A stretch of DNA of 64,000 bases from Andrena cerasifolii (taxonomy: Eukaryota; Arthropoda; Insecta; Hymenoptera; Andrenidae): contig NC_135120.1 in assembly GCF_050908995.1 (NCBI RefSeq), positions 12,165,433 through 12,229,432 on the forward strand, in the 5' to 3' direction. A program made the translations under genes and the position numbers. Of this stretch, positions 1 to 13,676 are shown piece by piece; position 1 is the first letter of the stretch; the number at the start of each line of letters is the position of its first letter. A model generated the notes under the pieces. The model had not been told where the DNA came from. It made no database searches and saw only the letters and a program-made list of their open reading frames with translations.

Positions 1-344
1 GAAAGTGCTACGACCAATCGCGTGTGTCAGATCGGTCGCAAATGTATTTCACTTCTACCGAAGTGATAGTACATCAATTTTATCGTTCGTTAAAATTCAT
101 GCCAGGAAGCTACGCAAGCCTCGTTCGCTGAACTTATCATTCCTTTTGATTAAAAGTATTGCTTTAGAAATGCAAGATTTAGTATACTGTCCGAAATCTA
201 ATTTCATACTGATTATACTTCACACTAACACCCAGATATATGCCCATCGTAAGTAACCCGTGGAGCTACAGTAACTTATCTGCGTTTCATTCGGTAGCAA
301 TTTCTAAGCCATTATAAAATACAGATAAATGTCATTTAGCGAAC

Positions 345-3300
345 TTATCGATTCACCCATCTCTTCACTGGCTCTGTCCAGTTGGATTCGTTATCTTCTT
401 CTTTCTCTCCGTCCGCCTCCTCCCTCTCACCCCTTTCTTGCTCCTGTTCGCTGGATGGAGTAGCGGATGGTGTCTGCGACATGTTAACGTTGCGTGCCCG
501 TAGTTCAGCTAAAAAGTCATTCTCCTGCTGATAGCGGCGTTGCAGCTCTTCTCGCCATGAATTCCCACCGCCGCTACTATCGTCTCCGTCCTCACCAGCC
601 TCGAAGTCTAAAGAAAAGGAATGAATCGAATAGTTACGCGAGTGATTTATGTCCCAGAATTGTAGATGCACTTCTTATACATAATTTCGTTTGATTGCAA
701 TATTTTATTTCACGTCTTTTTACACAGAGAAGAATAGCAATTCTCGAGAAATTAACGAGTAAGTCGTCTACGTTCATAGAACTAATAGTCTTATTTACAA
801 GTACTTAAGCCAACATAAATATGTCTACAAGTTTGTAAATAATACAGACATACATTACAAGTATATGACTGTATGGAAGTTTAGCGACGGCTAGTTAACT
901 ACTTCTAGGGAGAGCCATAGAAAGTCTCGCTATGGTTTCAATCGTTACTGATGAGATGTACCTGATCATCGTATCTCTAATTTAATATTAATATATTTTA
1001 CTTTCTGAAATATCAAAATATTTGTCATAATGCCCATTCATTATAGAGAACATAGGTCGTACAAAAAAAAGCAAGTGATGTAATATTTTGCAAATACTTG
1101 TGAAAATGTAAAAAAGTACAGTAATGTTCAGAATTTTAACAAACTCTTACCTAACGGCTTTCTGATGTTAATTCGGCCTGAGTTGTGAGAATGATCCTCC
1201 TGGTCTGAGTCTGCAAGCCACCAGGACACATTCACAGGGGGTGCATATCACACACATTCCACAACACGTCTAAAGTGTTATTTGTATAGGAACGTCTATT
1301 TTGTTTTTGAAATTTCGATACGAAAGTAGTACTTTACAGAGATTTACATTTCTCAAATTCAAACGAAATTATTCCGCGTGGTAATACATATTTTCCACGG
1401 TAGCTAGCTTCTCTATTCAACATAGCTCACCGCATTTAAGATAGTATAATTAGCAGCGATGTTCGAAGTATGAAGCGGCAATATGGTGAATGTTATATAT
1501 TTTATCTTCGTAGATAAAAAGAATTATAACATCCACATATTGTTAAGAATTGCCTTCATTTTAGAGCAAATTGGAAAGTGAGATTTCATATATTAAATTA
1601 TGATCTAATTTAATATGGGTGTTAGTCTCACGATGAAGTTCTTACACAGAAATTAATTTACAATTGCCAATGGATCTTGAAGTTGTATGAAAAAGAGCAC
1701 TTGCTGTTTGGCGTGTAGTGTAGTCTGTGCTATTGCTAGACTAAACTTTGCTAACTCTATGCTAAATGAGAGAAAACAAGGTAGAATTACAACAGGCAAA
1801 TGTGTGAAAAAAAGTGGAAACTAGATATTTACATTTGTAGCCATTTGTTTCGAAGTAGTATAGAAAATAGTGTAAACATATTAGAAAAAAAATTGTACAG
1901 GTATTTGCACGAATATTATAAATTTCCAAGAGGTATTACTATACATTTTGACATATAAGCGAAATTGTGTCTTTACCTTTTTCTTTTTGCAAGTCCCTTG
2001 CATTATTCATAAACATGGTACCCATGAAGTATAACTTTTATACATTAATACGTTTTCAAAATAGTCAACCTTTCGCAAAGATTAAATACAAATGTACGAA
2101 TATATTCCGAAGTTATATTAGAGAAAATATTTAAAAAAAAAATAATTTTACTTTCATTTGCATTTTATATAAGTATGCATAGGAAAATTTACGGTGGTAT
2201 CTACATCTTAGAATCATAACAAATTTGCAAAGATCTTGCCGCTAAGAACGGGAAGGGGAATGCTAGCACTGTTACATGCCATGAAAATCTAATGATATGA
2301 TAAATAGAATAAAAATACTGTGAAACATGCCTGTTTACACTAATATGAAAAATGTTATGAGAGAAAGTACATATAAAGAATGCTTGTTCAGAATATTATT
2401 TTCACATCGCTTTGGATCTTTTTTGTTCGGCAAATTTGTTACTCAAAATATTATAAACAAAATATAGACATATTTATATCATGAAGATTAAAATAATGAA
2501 TTCTTAACATTTTTCTTACAATGTTCAAAGTCCTCAAAAGTATATGTTGTTTAATAATTCACTTCACGAAGTAAATTCATCGGTTATAAGGGATGGAAAC
2601 TTCTATTTCTTGCAGCTAGTCCAAGTATATAATTATTGAAGGTTTCATGTTAAAGAAAATAACTGAGTATAAATTCTTGTGCCATTTTAAACTACCTAAA
2701 TATTTTGCATTCATTTCTGATGCGAATTGTATGGAGATTTGCAACTTAACGTACCTGAGTTCAATTCCCTCACGAGTGTCGACATGGCATTAGTAACACT
2801 GTCAGCAGCTACCAACAAGTCATTTCTTAAGGATCGGCCCAAGCTATTATTCGCACTGCTGGAACCGCTTCCTGGCAAGCTGTTTGTCCTGAACGCAGAC
2901 CTGATATCGAAAATCTCTATTTTCTTTGCATAAAGCAACTTCTGAATGAACAAAAACTAAATCAGGATGGTGACATGCCACGCTCACGATGCAAGTATTT
3001 GTGATTAAAAGTTCGCTGCCTTCTGTGACTGAGCGATTGTAACCGATTGTTACAAGATCCGTGTACGCTTGCAAAGTATTAACTAGCAGTATACATACTA
3101 TCACGCGCATGCAATGATGGAAATGGTTTCGAGAGCTTTGCAAAGGAAAATTTCTGCCTTCGAATGTAAGAATCTGTAGTGACTTGGGAGGGAAATAATT
3201 AACTAAGAGGGAATTAATACTTGCTAGCTTAATTTATTAAAGAAAGAAGAAAATATACGCCATAATTGTACAATTCCATATGAAGGAAACTATATTTCAA

Positions 3301-6300
3301 TGCGAACAATAAACTCCGACAACATGCTATCTAAAGTACACCTATGTAAATTGTTTCATTCTATACAATACACATGCCTGCAATTTCGCGGAAATAATTA
3401 AATCAATCGTGGAAATCAAGATACAGTCGTTAACGTAAAGCTATAAAAATCCAATAGAGCCTAAAAAGCGTCACAACGTAGCAAAAAGCAGCATCGTTTA
3501 AATGTATTGTTTTCTTGTATTCTTTTTTTTTTATATAACAACAACAGAAATTAAAATTCGCAGTGTCGTTGATGTAGGAATGCTTCAAAACGTAAAAACT
3601 ATTTTCGCATTCAACTAGTACCACATTTGTTCTTGTTACTAGCTGAACAGAGATACAATTCTCGTTAACATTCACATGCAATAATCAAAGATACCGTTGT
3701 TGTGCTAATTTTCATACAATGTGCAGCTACAGGTTTATCATAACTAGCACTGCTCGTTTAGAAGAAATCAATTTCTATGTGTAAATAAAGTACAAGTAAT
3801 TGTAGTCGCGTAGGTGAATCCCTTTCTGCTGATCGATAAATATTTACATCTTCTATTTGATTTCTTCTCGTCACTTAAATGTCATCTCTCGTAACTTAAC
3901 TGATCCAGTAACTTCTTAGTTAATTAAATAGTAATGACTATTTCAAATATGGCGTACAGTGCACAGTGGATATAGATAATGTACAAAACAAAAAACGCGT
4001 CCTTCATTCGACACGATGTAAAAGCCAGTAGCGTTAACTTTTACGAGATTATCACTCAATTCGTTAAATACATTACAAATCTTTGTACAAATTATTCGTA
4101 CACAGGACGATTCAGAAATATAACGACGAAGATCGGAACCAAGAAATATTGATAAAAACAAGGAAAGAGATTTTCTTCGTCTTTACGAACACTGTGCGTA
4201 CCCGAATCTTGTCGATATATTTGCGAATATATTTCTAAGTAAACATTTATCGCTGAATTCAAGGATCAATGCAGGAATGTTTCTAATATTAGATCTCGTT
4301 GATCGAGATAGGTAATTCGTTTCACAGCGCAACGAAACCATACACTCTATACAAAGATTGTCGTTTGCATTTTTCATTTGCTAGGTCTAGGATTTTCATT
4401 GTTCTGGATTATCTGTTCGTTTATCTTTAACGTAAATTGCCCATATGCCTGCCTACCTTACATCGCCTCCCACACACGACAAGTTATCTGGAATAGGGTT
4501 TTGTATCGTTCCGAGCATACTGGATACATTCGCCACCGACGTTGCTGGGACAGAGCTCTGATAGCTTTGAGACATCTGTTGCTGGCTCTGCGACTGTTGC
4601 TGCTGCTGTTGCTGCGGAGTCGTGGACAGTGGACCACCCGGAGTCGGAGGCGCTGACCTACTGCTTGGAACAGCACCAGGTGGCAACGGAGGTGATTTTG
4701 TACTCCGCGGTGAACTATTTGGTGTCGATCGTGGAGATGCCTGGTGGTTCTATAACCATTCAGAGGTTCAAGTATCGTATCATAATTATGAGACCAGAAG
4801 GAATAACAACCGAGGGCAGGGCGTGAACTGTATTCAATCGTAGTACCTTCAACATTTTCATTAAACCGTCTAGTTGCACCATTAATTGTCTCCTAGAATG
4901 CTGTAACGTTCCTAAGTGAGTCTCTAGCTCGTCTTTTCTCTGTCTAAGAGCTCTTAGTTCTGACATTAACGCAGGATTTTCTATGCCGGCGGCTTCTATC
5001 CTGTAGTTAAATTCAATACGAAGATGAGAAACGTGACGTTGTTAGTGAAGGAGCGTTGGAATATCCGTAGTTGGATATTCCATTTCGCTGACTAAAAGCT
5101 GAAGCGAGAATGTATCGTTAATGTAGTGGTGTTTGTATGTGAATCTAGTGAGCATGTGATAGGGACCGATCCAAATTTCCGAGGTAACTTAGCGGTTGGT
5201 AATTTCGTAATCATGAAGGCTTCGTCTAGTTAAAGGCACAGCCTAGTTATTCTGTTTTAGAATGATGTAATATGTATGCCGAACTAAAAGGGAATAAAAT
5301 TCAAAGAAATATTTCAGTATTTGAATGAAGTAGTAGAAATTCTTGAGCAGCGATCAGCGTAGATGTTTTAGCTAGAACTTTATTCGCATCAGTGGGCATC
5401 TTTATCTTTATCGAGTAAAGGGAAATGAGATTGTAATTGTTAGTTTCATTGTGACGTCTTCAGCTCTAATATGCAAGCTATGCAACCAAGGTGACAAAGT
5501 GAAACAGAATGTTCTTAACGTGCATGATCCTAGGATGGTTCGACAGGATGATTTCGAGGTTCAGGCTTGGTATAAAGGAAATAAACGACACAGGTATACC
5601 TTAACCTTGCAATCTGGAGCATGATTTCCTTGTTCTTTGCTTCCAATTGCGATATAAGCTCGCGTTGTGCTCTCGAGGTATCAAGAGATGCCAAATTCGC
5701 ATCAGACGGTGCCCTACCCTGGAGCACAAAGAAGGTTTCTCTTTACGTAAGACTATACGTGCCTCGATATTCTCTCGCTGCGTTGAAAACTTCGCATACT
5801 TACTGCTTGGTCAGCTTGCGACATTCTGGACGAGGCGCGAGGCTGTCAACGTAGTTACGAAATTAAAATCAGTGGCACAACGCCGTGCCAATCTATTCGC
5901 AAACAGTTCAGCTTGAACTTTCATGCGTTTACTAAGTCTTCGATTGCTACTTCAAAATGGAAAGGTAACTAATATCTTACCATGGTCCTAGCTTCCTGAG
6001 CCAACCTTTGTGCGTATCGTGCTATTAATTTATGTTCATCATCCAGTCTCGAACTATCCATACTGTATGATATGCAAGTTAGAAAAAAAAATAATAAATA
6101 AACCTTGACTGTCCATGTAGATATTTAGCAACAATAAATACGCAGAACAGGTTGTTCGTCGCTCACCTCCTTAACGTAGAACGGCTATCCATTGACCCAG
6201 AGTCAAAGGGAGCCATGAAACCTGGATCCGGAAAGCCGTTGTGAGACGGTAAAGGTGACGGTGGGCTGCAATGCAGTGAATACACTTAGACTGATAAGTT

Positions 6301-9300
6301 AACACTGTAGAGTGTACGTCAACTAACGTAGCAATGCCACTCACACTATATGCGACAGATCTAACGTCTTCTCTGGTTGCTCGGGGAATCTTGGCAGGCT
6401 ATTCTTTCCTTTCTCAGGTACGCATCTGAAGCTCTTGCGCAAGGAATGTCCAATTTGTTTGCTCGGCGACTTCTACGCGAAAGGGCGAGATAGAGTTCAC
6501 ATTAAAACTGGCTATGGAAGAGTTTGCAACCGCAGTTCTAGGGTACGTACGAAGCTACTGTACTCCCTGGTTTCATGATCATTGTTATGCGTCCCGGAAA
6601 CTTTGCCGCGCCAGAAACAGTCTTGGCAAAGCTGGTACGCGTGGCATTTTTGACATCTGTATCGGAAGCCAGTGAAGTTCTCTTTGTGACAAGCGTCGCA
6701 CATAACAGGATGGGCCACTGAAGCATCATACAGGGTTGAATAGAAATTCCGAATTTCTCCCTCCGACGATACATAGCTTAAAATCATTAGATCACCCACT
6801 AAATCGAGGTACCATACAAACTAGATATTCACTAATGCTCTGCTCCTATAGCGCTCATACAGATACAGGGTCAACTTTTTATCCTGCAACCCGCGCTCGC
6901 GCGAACAGGTAAAATGGCAACAGCGCCTCACGGACGCAGTCCACTATAACCATGCACCGTCCCGGCGCACAGTGTGCGATTTTGGACAAAAATCGCTAGA
7001 CAGCGCAAATCTTGACCGATTTCAATAATTTTTTTTTTTAAATACTCGTAAAGGACTCCCCTCCGTTATTGCTCAGCCCTTTACGAGTATTTAAAAAAAC
7101 CTGGGGCCGGAATATTCCAATAGCTCTTTGCGACGTTAATTTGTAAGAGGCAATCCTAAAATTTTCGGAGGTCAGGCATCACTGCTGTCCAGGCAGCTGG
7201 CAGCTCTCCGCTGGGCCGGTGCATGGTTGTAGTGGAATGCGTTCGTGAGGCGCTGTTGCCATTTTACAAGTTCGCGCGAGCGCGGGTTGCGGGATAAAAC
7301 GCTGACCGTGTACACTACCATCCTCATATTTTATATCTAGATCACCCTCTAGAATTTGCATAAGACAGTTTAATTATTCCAAGCATCTTGTACCGTGGGG
7401 ATATATAGTCTCACCGTTTTCCACAGCAGCCATTCTGTGGTAGAGTGGGAGCCAGATTAAGCAATGCGGTCCTGGGTCGGACATGAGGGTGTCCAAAAAA
7501 TCGTTCACCGTGACTTTCGAGTTCTGAAACACGGCGGAACGGAAACCACGCTCATTTCTGGCCGGTATTAATTCTGGAGTGTAGTTGCGGAATTACCGAG
7601 CCAGTTTGACAACGGCTCGACCCAGGGAACTTACTTGCGGGAATATTGAGCTGGCCAGGCCCTCGGAGTATCCAAAAGACGGCGACTCGTAAACCGCGGC
7701 CGTTAACCCTAGCACCTCTTTCAAATACTCTGCGAACCTCCAATGTATCATGTGCCCGTTGCTGTCAGATATTTGCGAGTATATATCTGCTCGATAAACG
7801 GTTGCAATTACAAGCTCGAAGTGAAAGATACCTTGCTATGCAAATGAATGTAACTTACAGCGAAACTTGTCCATCAGTTTCCCAGCGCACAGCGTGGCTA
7901 AGGCCACTTTCACCGAGAACACGGATATTTTATTGTTTTCCCTGCGAAACATTCGGCTTTAGTTTTCATTTAGCGAACGAGGAGGTATAATCGTGGCCAA
8001 TAAGTTCTTAATCCTCGGACGACAAGTTATCTCGACCGCAGGTCGGATGCAGGGTCCCTTTTGACCCGTAATTCCATTCACACGCACCTTAAGAATAAGC
8101 TTTTATATAAGCCTCTGATCCTGTTACAATCTAAAGTATATATCTTCTTAGAGAAGTAATGCTATTATGATAATAACTAGCACATGTAGTTGGATGCTGA
8201 CGACGGGTCGAAATTGACCCAGTGTCTGCCAGGCGAGGGTCAATGAATTCTAGTTTACCCTGCATTCTAGTGAGGTGAATGTCCCAATTTCTGCTCATTT
8301 AACCCTCGGGCGGCGCGGTGAACTCAGTTCACCAGTTGAAAATAATCGTTTTAGCCCCCTTATATATAAAATATACACTTCAGAATCGGTTCCTCTGTTG
8401 ATAGTAGTAATCTAGATTAAATGTGATGGGAAAATATTAGCAATGTATCCAAAAATCTAGTAAATGTATTTAAAAACACAAAAGTAGTAAAATCAACTGG
8501 CACAGGCAACATAGGATTCTTGAAACACACCACGATCGCGTTGGGGGAATGTTTGTCTTACCGAGACGTAATGAAGGAAATACGCGAATAAAAAATGTAT
8601 TTGTGATGAAAATTTGCAGAGCAATTGATTAATTCTTTAATAATAAATCAACCAATTAAAAAACTATTTAAGAAAGATATTTCAAGATGTTTGACTATTA
8701 TTAATTTGTAATTAAATATATAATGCTCTAAATGTCTTTCTGCTCATGAAAAATAAGCGTAAATGTTTAAATAATTTAGAATTATTTTCTTGCAACTATA
8801 GTACAAACGTAACGCATATAATAATAAGAAAAATACGAAACGAGCAGAAATGGGGACATGAGCAGAAATTGGGACATTCACCTTATCCACTATTTTCATT
8901 CTTTAAAATCACTTTTCTAGCTTCTCTGTGAACTGAATTTATTAAGCTGACCCTCAAGTACCTTTTCTAAAAGAATACAGCTTCACTCGGAAGCCTCAAA
9001 CAGCATTATCTGTAAGAAGGGTCGCGAAAGCCCCAAGGAAAATACTATTATATGCCAAAGAGGGGTGGACTTCCCTCCTTCTTCTGGCATTTATCTGGTC
9101 CTACTAGCTCTGGAATTAATTTCCATGAAAATTTCTGCTTAGTTTTAATATCAATCATGTATTCAGTATTTCTTTACTTGCGACTACACAAAATGTTTGA
9201 CACATGGTCATCCAAGGTATTTCGGAACTTATTGGCCACTCTGGTGTACTTTTTACTATTGCTGGGTTCGAAGCTAATTTTCAAATTCTCGAAACTCGAA

Positions 9301-10190
9301 TCCGAAACTTTGTAAATGGAATATCTTGCTTTAAGAACCGGGGTCTAATTTTTGCATAAATCTCTGTCGGCCGTAGTTAAAGAAACTACAAACAAAAATA
9401 AGGATTCTTTATTCATTGATTTTATACTTCTCATCTGTCTTTCGAGAGTTTCGAATCGCGAAAGAAGCGCAAACTTTCGAAACGCGAAACTTCCTTGAGT
9501 TTCGACGCTCCGAGAAACCCATCCCTACTTTTTACGACACAACGTTAGCGCGTACCCCGTAGTGTAGGCAGCGAGCAGCCAGTTCATCAGCAGGGCTGTC
9601 GTAGCGTCGACTTTGGACTGCTGCGAGACAGGCACTCGTTTGTTAAGGGCGTGAAACAAGGAAGACAGTAATGTTTCGAGCCTCGATACACCCAGTGTGC
9701 TCGATGGTTCCAGGGTGTTCAAACCGTTCTCCCTAAACGCCTCGATCACATTCCATATATCCACGTTGTGCACTGCGCAGAAAGTATTAGCCAAAATATC
9801 TCCAATTAACGCCCAGCGCGAGCACTCGCTCAGAATGGTCGAGTGCGCAATGAAATTTAATTGCAGGGAAAACACACAAAACCGAGTGTTTTTTCCCATT
9901 GCGGGAAACACTGTGCAACGCCGTGCTTCGAGCACCATCTCGGGACCGCCCGTTATACACCTTGATACCATTCCCAGTTGCAGAACTACCAAGAGTCCGT
10001 CGAGTCCCCTGGAATATTTGTCATACTCACGGTGAACCTTCCTCTGAATGAATCTCAGCTTGCAAGCCGTCCGGTACGAAGCGAATCGGATGCCGTCAAA
10101 GTTCTGCTGCCGCATCTCTTGCAGGAGCTGCAACCGACTCGCCTCCCCCGTGCTGCTGTTCCCTGATCCTCCTGCGCCATCCTCCGCCAT
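345..10190 (-). CDS. Dyb: Dystrobrevin, 14 coding exons, complete
   Basis: Cytoplasmic dystrophin-associated scaffold protein that binds dystrophin and syntrophins at the membrane. Coding exons in order: 10190-10031, 9772-9556, 7941-7859, 7786-7635, 7523-7415, 6717-6551, 6472-6345, 6265-6167, 6062-5981, 5718-5600, 5000-4847, 4740-4457, 2900-2755, 607-345. All have GT-AG borders and matching phases, giving 720 aa. Start is MAEDGAGG, followed by the family sequence [20 protein letters not shown]. Residues about 10-235 form the paired EF-hand regions ([48 protein letters not shown]). Residues about 241-290 are the ZZ zinc finger ([26 protein letters not shown]). Coiled-coil helices lie at about 400-490 ([31 protein letters not shown]). 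A Ser/Pro/Gln-rich part with seven consecutive Gln follows, then [20 protein letters not shown] and an acidic tail. Family identity is very secure; the least certain borders are the acceptors of exons 5 and 12. Confidence 0.93.
4457..4740 (-). other. Dyb: Dystrobrevin exon 12 with polyglutamine run
   Basis: This exon encodes a Ser/Pro/Gln-rich linker after the coiled coils. It holds seven consecutive Gln, then SQSQQQ, and ends with CVGGDVR just before the next conserved block. The CAG/CAA-rich stretch lies at about 4590-4615 on the plus strand. The donor used in the model is AAG|GTAGGC at 4456; an upstream GT (4461) would break the phase with the next exon. Such runs often vary in length between alleles. 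Confidence 0.75.
6865..7315. repeat. Foldback element in dystrobrevin intron 5
   Basis: Two arms of about 100 bp, 6865-6965 and 7213-7315, are reverse complements with few mismatches; both contain CAACCCGCGCTCGCGCGAAC and AAAATGGCAACAGCGCCTCA. A second, inner hairpin lies between them (about 7036-7098; arms AAATACTCGTAAAGG and CCTTTACGAGTATTT). No coding capacity or clear target duplication was found. It looks like a short non-autonomous inverted-repeat element sitting between the EF-hand and ZZ exons. Confidence 0.75.
8020..8240. repeat. Diverged interspersed repeat, also present at 54.0-54.2 kb
   Basis: The stretch around AGAATAAGCTTTTATAT (about 8091-8107) and the following TGATC...ATCTAAA pattern recurs at about 54093-54135, with a similar CACACG run upstream and a GGATCC/GGATGC-rich part downstream. 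The two copies are clearly diverged. The family is not recognised. This copy lies in intron 2 of dystrobrevin. Confidence 0.4.
8273..8883. mobile_element. MITE with perfect 26-bp terminal inverted repeats (dystrobrevin intron 2)
   Basis: The first 26 bases (8273-8298, beginning AGGTGAATGTCCCAATTTCT) are the exact reverse complement of 8858-8883. The right end has an extra partial copy of the repeat (about 8841-8860). The interior is AT-rich with no convincing reading frame. It also holds TTAACCCTCGGGCGGCG at about 8299-8316, which resembles the end of a different, TTAA-targeting element. Target duplication is unclear, so the superfamily is not assigned. Confidence 0.75.
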
Positions 10191-11405
10191 TTTATCTGCA
10201 GCAAACGACGAGGCGGCGATGGTTAACGCGGCTTCCTGGGCGGTGAGTACCGAATGCTTTAACCGGAGGACTAAGTCCCCCAACAGAATGATTCACTGGC
10301 CGCTACGCAACACGCCACCGGGCATCAGGATCTCGTTCTATGAGTTCCTGGAGATCGGCCTGCCCGGTTTTACGCGCGCGGGCTCGTGCGCAAGAAACGA
10401 GTCGCGAGTGAAACGAAGGTCTCGCACTTCGATTCGTCATCCACGCCAGTTAGCTCATCATTACGAAGGCTTGCTCGTTAAACTGCCAGCGATTAGAAAC
10501 TTAAAATTGCTCTTGGGGGGATTCGTTGTAAAAATGGCCGAGGCGTGTACAAGGGATTCCTTCAATCGTTTCGGAGGAATTAGAGAGCTGGTCGTAATTA
10601 GCAAAGTAGAGGAGAGAATTGATACAAATGAGTAGCGCGTTGGCAGGCCACCGTGAACTTCGGTTGAAGTAGGCGCTCGGTGATATTTGAAACGCACGGG
10701 GCATAGAAAACGTTCGGAGAAAGTTGGAACAGTTCGTGGGTCCTTCAACGCGCTTCGAGAGGAAAGCCGGGGCATTCTTCTTTAACTTATAATAATATTT
10801 GAAGTATGAGCGCTTGGGGGAAGGATAAGAAAATGGAATTAACGCGAAGAGGAATAATAAGACAGTGGTTGAGTCGGGAGATCTGTTCTTGGCAAAATTA
10901 ACTTTTCCATATCTTCATGGAAAGTATCCGTCCGCATTATGCGAATTAGAGTTTCTCTCGCGTGGTTTATTCGGAAAATCGTATTTCTTGGTAGGTAATT
11001 TATGTTGGAATTCGATTTAGGAGGAAGCTCTTACAAGGGGAGGCCGCGACATCTGGGACACGGATTTTGATGAATCTCATATATGTTGTAGTGTAGGTGT
11101 AGTAGACCAATATATGTCTCACATGTTGGGTCCACTACCCCAGAGTTTCCGAAATATTAATAAAAAAAGGTGTTTATGCGTTGACGAACACAGGCGATAG
11201 CGAAGTTTATTGTAATGATGAATAGCGGCGCGTGTAAAGGGCAGGTCTCGCATCGGAACTTTCACCGGTTCGATTCTCACTGGGATCATTTTTTTTCTAT
11301 AAATGTATTTTGTATTTGGAACGAGCTCGCTATAGCTCCTATAAAAAAATAATTACTTAATCTTATCGTAATTTAAAAAAAAACAATTATAGAAAGCAAA
11401 ACGTG
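10191..11405. other. Dystrobrevin upstream region, no further gene seen
   Basis: This stretch lies upstream of the dystrobrevin start codon and should hold its 5' untranslated sequence and promoter. No TATA box or initiator could be placed with confidence. Short open frames here lack splice signals and recognisable motifs. At 11262-11272 the sequence GGTTCGATTCT resembles a pol III B box, but no tRNA fold can be drawn around it. Confidence 0.4.
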
Positions 11406-11590
11406 TATACTCCCTGTCATTTAAGAAGGAACCTGCCGATCGACGAATTTAGACCGGTTCTGCGCAGGTTGACGCTCATTGGTGCCGGGAGAAGCCACTA
11501 TTGGCTGTACCCCCACCAACGCTTTTTCGGAGCCAATGAGCTCATTCTACATGCGCGAAACGGGTTCCTTCTTAAATGACTGGGAGTATA
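11406..11590. mobile_element. 185-bp MITE, TA-flanked, 28-bp inverted repeats
   Basis: The left end 11406-11433 (TATACTCCCTGTCATTTAAG...) is the reverse complement of 11563-11590 with one mismatch in 28. Both ends show TATACTCCC / GGGAGTATA, consistent with a TA target duplication as in Tc1/mariner-type MITEs. Subterminal AATGAGC-containing motifs are also inverted. There is no coding capacity. Confidence 0.8.
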
Positions 11591-13676
11591 GAAGCCCAGT
11601 AAATGACCGCATACTTTTAATAAAAATTGAACTTATTAATGTTTGCTTAATACGCGTAACGAAAAATATAGGATATTAAAAGTGCAACTACACTCCATTT
11701 ATAAACATATAACAATATTTAAATTTATAATTAACATTTCTTTGCCTAATGGTCACTGGCTGGTCTACCCTAGGAAATATTTTTGTTAATAAAGATTGAG
11801 TGCAACAGATGACGTGCAGTCTAAAGATTTTTTTCTCTCAAAACATCCATGCATTTCTAGATTCGGAGATGTGGGCCTGCGAGGTGTAACGTGTGCAATG
11901 CTGTAATTTTTATTTACGCACGTGCTGTAGGGTTAATACAACAAAACAGTCGATCGAAGATACGGTAATAAATAAAAATTTAAATAGCGTGGCAAAGTGC
12001 TTTGCCACATCTCAGCGTGGCACATCGCTTTCGTCTGTATTCCGCGGAAAAAGTGGAAAGCCAAGTAATTTAGCAGGGCAATGTACGGTGAAACTTAACC
12101 ACGGACAATTAGCTGTCTACGCGAGCGAGCGTTGCCTTTCGGTCACGTTATCTAAATGTCAGGGCAATCAATGCACGCTGGATTTCTTGCTTCCTTCGTT
12201 ACCGCGCCTACGGCCGGCATTCTCACTGGTCTCAGGACCATTCGAAACATCCGCAGAATGCGCTGGCGTTATTCGCCACGGCGCACTTCATTGCGCCGTT
12301 GATTAGTCCCGGCCCGTTCAAACGATCATTCGAGCGCTACACAATTAACTCGCAGCTATTAAGACCAGTAGCCGTGTCGTCCCTAACAAGCTGCGACGCG
12401 CACCTTTGCTCCCTGGGACCAATCATTTCCGCCATTCGAAGGGACGTGGTTCGAAATGACCTTCGAAATGAAAGCGAATCGCTTGGGAAACAGGCTTCGA
12501 TTAAATGCAATTTTGCATAATCAAAATTATGAAAATGGTGCGCGATTATTGAGCTGGATGGTCGTCAAAGATTTTCGCCACGCTGCCTCCGAAAACGCTT
12601 TCTTAGCGCAGTGAAACGGGAAATCGATAACAGGAATGCCTCGTCGGCTGTTGTCCGACGAAATGGAACGGAGACAGGTGCATTAGAATGAAAAATGCCG
12701 AGAGAAAGGGAAATCGGGCAAGGGAAGAGCGGGAAAGGTTTGAGCATCGCTCACTGTGACGTTGAAGACTAATGTCCCCGCTGGAACTCCGCCGCGTTTT
12801 CGTGGATTAATTCGTGGTAGATTTGCAAGTATAATATATTGGAGTGTGCGGCCAGTTTATAAATAACAGGCTCGCGGTGTTATTAAAATATAATTGAAAG
12901 CTTCTCTTTGTAGTACCGATCTACTGTTCCATTTTTATCTGTTTCTCTTTAAATAACAAATTCCTCCCACCTACGATATTGGGATGGTTCTTGCAAATTC
13001 GCCAGGAATCCACTGGAACACCCTTGTTCCCTCCATAATATCCGTTGGTCACCCGCGTGCAATGGAACTTGTTGAAGCGAGTACTCGAGCTTAAATCGCA
13101 ACGCTAATTCTTGATGGAGTGTTTAATGCAGAGTTCGCAGAAACACGCGCTCCTTTAATCTTGCTAGGCGCTGGCACGAGTTTATAGCAGGGGCATAAAT
13201 CGTGGCAATGGTTGTTGGTTTCTCGCGCAATGTTCACTCGTAAAATCGTGCCATCGCGATGGCCCCTTTTCTGCCGTTGCAAAACTCAGTTCCTGTGTAT
13301 TGTTCGAAGTTGCTCGAAGGCATTCCGGTAAAGTTCATCAGTCGCGACGTTATAAATACTCTTATAAAACTCGGCTCACTGGCAGAATTAATGACTCGCT
13401 CCAAACGGGCAATAAAAGTGCAATTCTAAAAGCGCTTGAAACTCGGTCGTCGCGGCTCTGTTTTGTTTGCATAACAAGTGGTAGCGAGGTGCTAGCAAAA
13501 GTATTCTTCGCAGCGAATAGAGGGAATTTGGTGGCGTTTATTTAATAAAAAAGCGTGAAGTTCTCGTTTCAGTTGAGTATTAAGCTTTCGTTTCTTTTTT
13601 TTTATTGAAGGACATAGATCACGAAGGATGTAAAATTACTTAGAATTAGAATTGTTACGGATTAATGGGTTTAGGA
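11591..13676. other. Intergenic DNA, nothing supported
   Basis: GC-richer and AT-rich stretches alternate. A 137-codon open frame at 11893-12306 has no recognisable domain and looks like chance. No tRNA, long repeat or splice-bounded exon was found. Confidence 0.4.

Noticed and set aside
2847..3143. 98-codon frame with a signal-like hydrophobic stretch
   Set aside because: Reads dystrobrevin exon 13 in the wrong phase and continues into its intron.
7179..7361. 60-codon frame in dystrobrevin intron 5
   Set aside because: Falls in the right arm of the foldback element and breaks the phase of the dystrobrevin exons on either side.
11240..11285. tRNA gene suggested by GGTTCGATTCT followed by a T-run
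   Set aside because: The T stem does not pair beyond two bases and no acceptor or anticodon arm can be formed; at most a tRNA-derived SINE scrap.
11893..12306. 137-codon open frame
   Set aside because: No domain, no splice borders, no supporting context.
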